A stretch of DNA of 64,000 bases from Notospermus geniculatus (taxonomy: Eukaryota > Nemertea > Pilidiophora > Heteronemertea > Lineidae): the NCBI GenBank assembly GCA_002633025.1, contig NMRB01000802.1, positions 211,189-275,188 of the forward strand. The letters are read 5' to 3'. The notes below the pieces were generated by a model. It worked only from the letters and a program-made list of their open reading frames with translations. It made no database searches and was not told where the DNA came from. Position numbers and translations under genes: made by a program. Of the stretch, positions 49,201 to 52,200 are shown one piece after another (the first letter of the stretch is position 1; each line of letters opens with the position of its first letter).

Positions 49201-52200
49201 TCATGACCTCCAACTGCAGGGTGAGTACGACAGATAGTCCTACACCAAAGGTTAAGTTCAAATATTGACTTGCAGATTTTGAATTATTAAGCACTGTACA
49301 TCTGTGTAGCATTCTGGGTAATGTTGGGCATCTTCATGAAATGCAGGAGGAAACCAGAGTGTTCCACTGCGTAACTGATTCAGTTGGTTCATTGTGATTC
49401 AATAGTTTATTCATCCACCTCCAGAGCACATCGTACCAAGTCAAAGGCCTCGAGACAAACAAAATGTACAAATTCCGTGTGATGGCGGAGAATAAACACG
49501 GCTTCAGCAAACCGTCGGAGGAGTCGGAGCCTGTTGTCATGGGCGACAGGAAAGAATCATCGACCACGGTCGATGAAGATGACAGTAAGTCTTCGATTGA
49601 ACTTTGTTCTTTAACCGGGTACCCTAACTGCATCTCGTAATGTTATCATCCAACTCAACGTTAAGCCATTCACTGACAAACTTAACGGGAGTCCATCTAG
49701 GACGGGCATGCCTTAACAAATGGTCTGGATATTCACTTCAGTTTTACCTCACCACTTGCCATTTATCAGTCTTTCATTCTGTTTGTTCCATTAACCCCTC
49801 CTCCCTCGTGTTTGCTACATGCATCAATCCCCCCCTCCCCCTGTTTTCTGTTCTAACATGACGCCCCCTTTCTGTTCTTTAGTTTACTACGGTTTAATCC
49901 TAAAGCGGCCGAGTTTATGGGATAGCACGGGGCATGAGCCAGACCTTGGCAATTCCTTCAATTCAACACTTGGTAATTTATTATTTTCACCTGTTTTATG
50001 GCTTGTTTATATTAGACTGCATGTCTGTAAATAACCTGATAATAAACAAGAAGTCAATCTCCAGAATTCACGAATTTTCGACCCCAACCGGGGTCTTTTT
50101 CAAGTGGAACTTTACAATCTGAAACTCTAGAAAAGACTCTGTAAATAACCTGGTGTTGTTTAGTTTAACCCTGGTTGTGGGATTTTGCCTCTTATGTTGT
50201 TTAGATTCGAGTGCAGGGTACGTGAAATATGGCTAAAGTATGGAAAATATGGCATTATTGTGTCTAGTACTAAAGATAACATCGGGCGAATCTAACGTCC
50301 AGCAGGAGAAAACCTACATTGTGAAAGAGAGAGTTGTCCTCTCTGTCATATGCAGAGCAGGGCTAAGTGGGCATCGAACCTGGGACCTCAGAAGTGACGG
50401 GCGCTGATGTTTGCACTGTGCCACTCATATATGTGTGGCGGTCTAGGAAAACCCATCAGACGTCGCTGAATGATCAACAAGGGCTGTCAGATTACCTGTC
50501 CATTGATCTGCTACTGTTTACCTGTTACGTACTACAGTTCAGCTTTTGAAATGTGCAGGTTCACCAAGGCCATTACTAACCCTTTCGTCAAATGCAACAT
50601 CCGACAGATTTTCCTAGACCGCCTCACATATGACTACTCACACGTACCACTCTGACAGCTGTGTTTATCATCTGTACCATCATCCTTTTGATACACTGGC
50701 ACAGAGTGTGTGTGAGTGGATGAAGAGGAGCGAGGTAAAAACCCCTGCTGTGGGAGAGTGGTGGACCAGTGCTGTTAGAGTCTTAGATTCTGTTAGAAAA
50801 TGATGCCATTCTGCACGTTGAGCCAGACATCTTAAGAAAATGAGATCTACAACATTTTTGTGTCCGTTTTTCAGGTGATGACGCCGTCTTTGAATCTGCG
50901 GAGGTTGAAATCAAGAAAGCCAACGTGGACGACTTCTATGAGAAAAAGGACTTGCTCGGAAAGTAAGTGTGTTTAGTTCAAATGGTGATTTAGTACTCAG
51001 AAGACAAACCTATCAGAGCCATGGTCTTAACTCATTTTGACCAAAAGTGGACTTACGGGGTTTTAGTATTCGTTGCTTATCTGACTTTGTTTAAGATGAA
51101 ACCTTGTTCTTCTTGTTTGATTCAGTTCTAACTTTCATCTTCTCAGGGGTCGCTTCGGCCAAGTGTACGAGGTGGTGGAGAAATCCTCCGGGAATTCATA
51201 CGCTGCTAAATACATGAAGTACCGAGCTGCCGACAAAAATGAAAAGATCGAAGAAGTCAACCTAATGAAAGAACTCTCTCATCCGAAACTGCTGCAACTT
51301 TATGACGCGTACGACCACGCCAGGAATATTGTCGTCATCACAGAAATGTAAGTTTGCCAAGATTTTCATTTCAAAATGTTCAAAACCAGGGTTTGCTCAT
51401 ATCAAAGTTTCTGTAGAGACGTACATTTCAGCTATTGTGTTGTAATGCCATTAACCCTTTCCTCGGTTGCAATATGCGCCTACTTTTGCTGGAGCAGGTC
51501 ACATTTAGTTGTCGTTTTCAGAATTCATTGATGGATGTTCTAATTTTCAGCATCCGCGGAGGTGAACTCTTCGAACGTATCGTCGCCGACGACTTTGAAC
51601 TGACGGAGCAGGACGCCATCTATTTTGTCCGCCAGATCTGCAGCGGCGTTCAGTTCATGCACGAGAAAAACATTCTTCATCTCGATCTCAAACCTGAAAA
51701 CGTTCTCTGTATCAAACCCAAGAGCAACAAGATCAAAATTATTGACTTTGGTCTCGCACGACGTTATGACCCCAAGACGGAGTTACGGGTGATGTTTGGG
51801 ACGGCGGAGTTTGTCGCCCCGGAGGTCATCAACTATGACGTGATCAACATGGCCGCTGATGTCTGGAGTATCGGCGTCATCTGTTACATCCTGTAAGTAT
51901 TCCATGATACTGACGACTTTTCGTGGGCAGACGTTACCCTAGATACTGGATACCATGTTCCATAGGATCAAAGGACGTTTACAATTTGTTAGTTGAGATA
52001 CATTGTAGTGCCCCATGGCTGAGTTACCAACTTGGCCGAGAAAACTCCCCCATCAACGAGAGCATCCACAACAGCCATTAGCAATTCCTAGTCATTCATG
52101 GACATGACATATTCTTTGACTTGAACATTTGCATCTGATGTCAACATGTCTTTGCTGGCCTCTTGTTCATGGTGAGTGTCTCTCTCTTCTAGTCTGTCGG

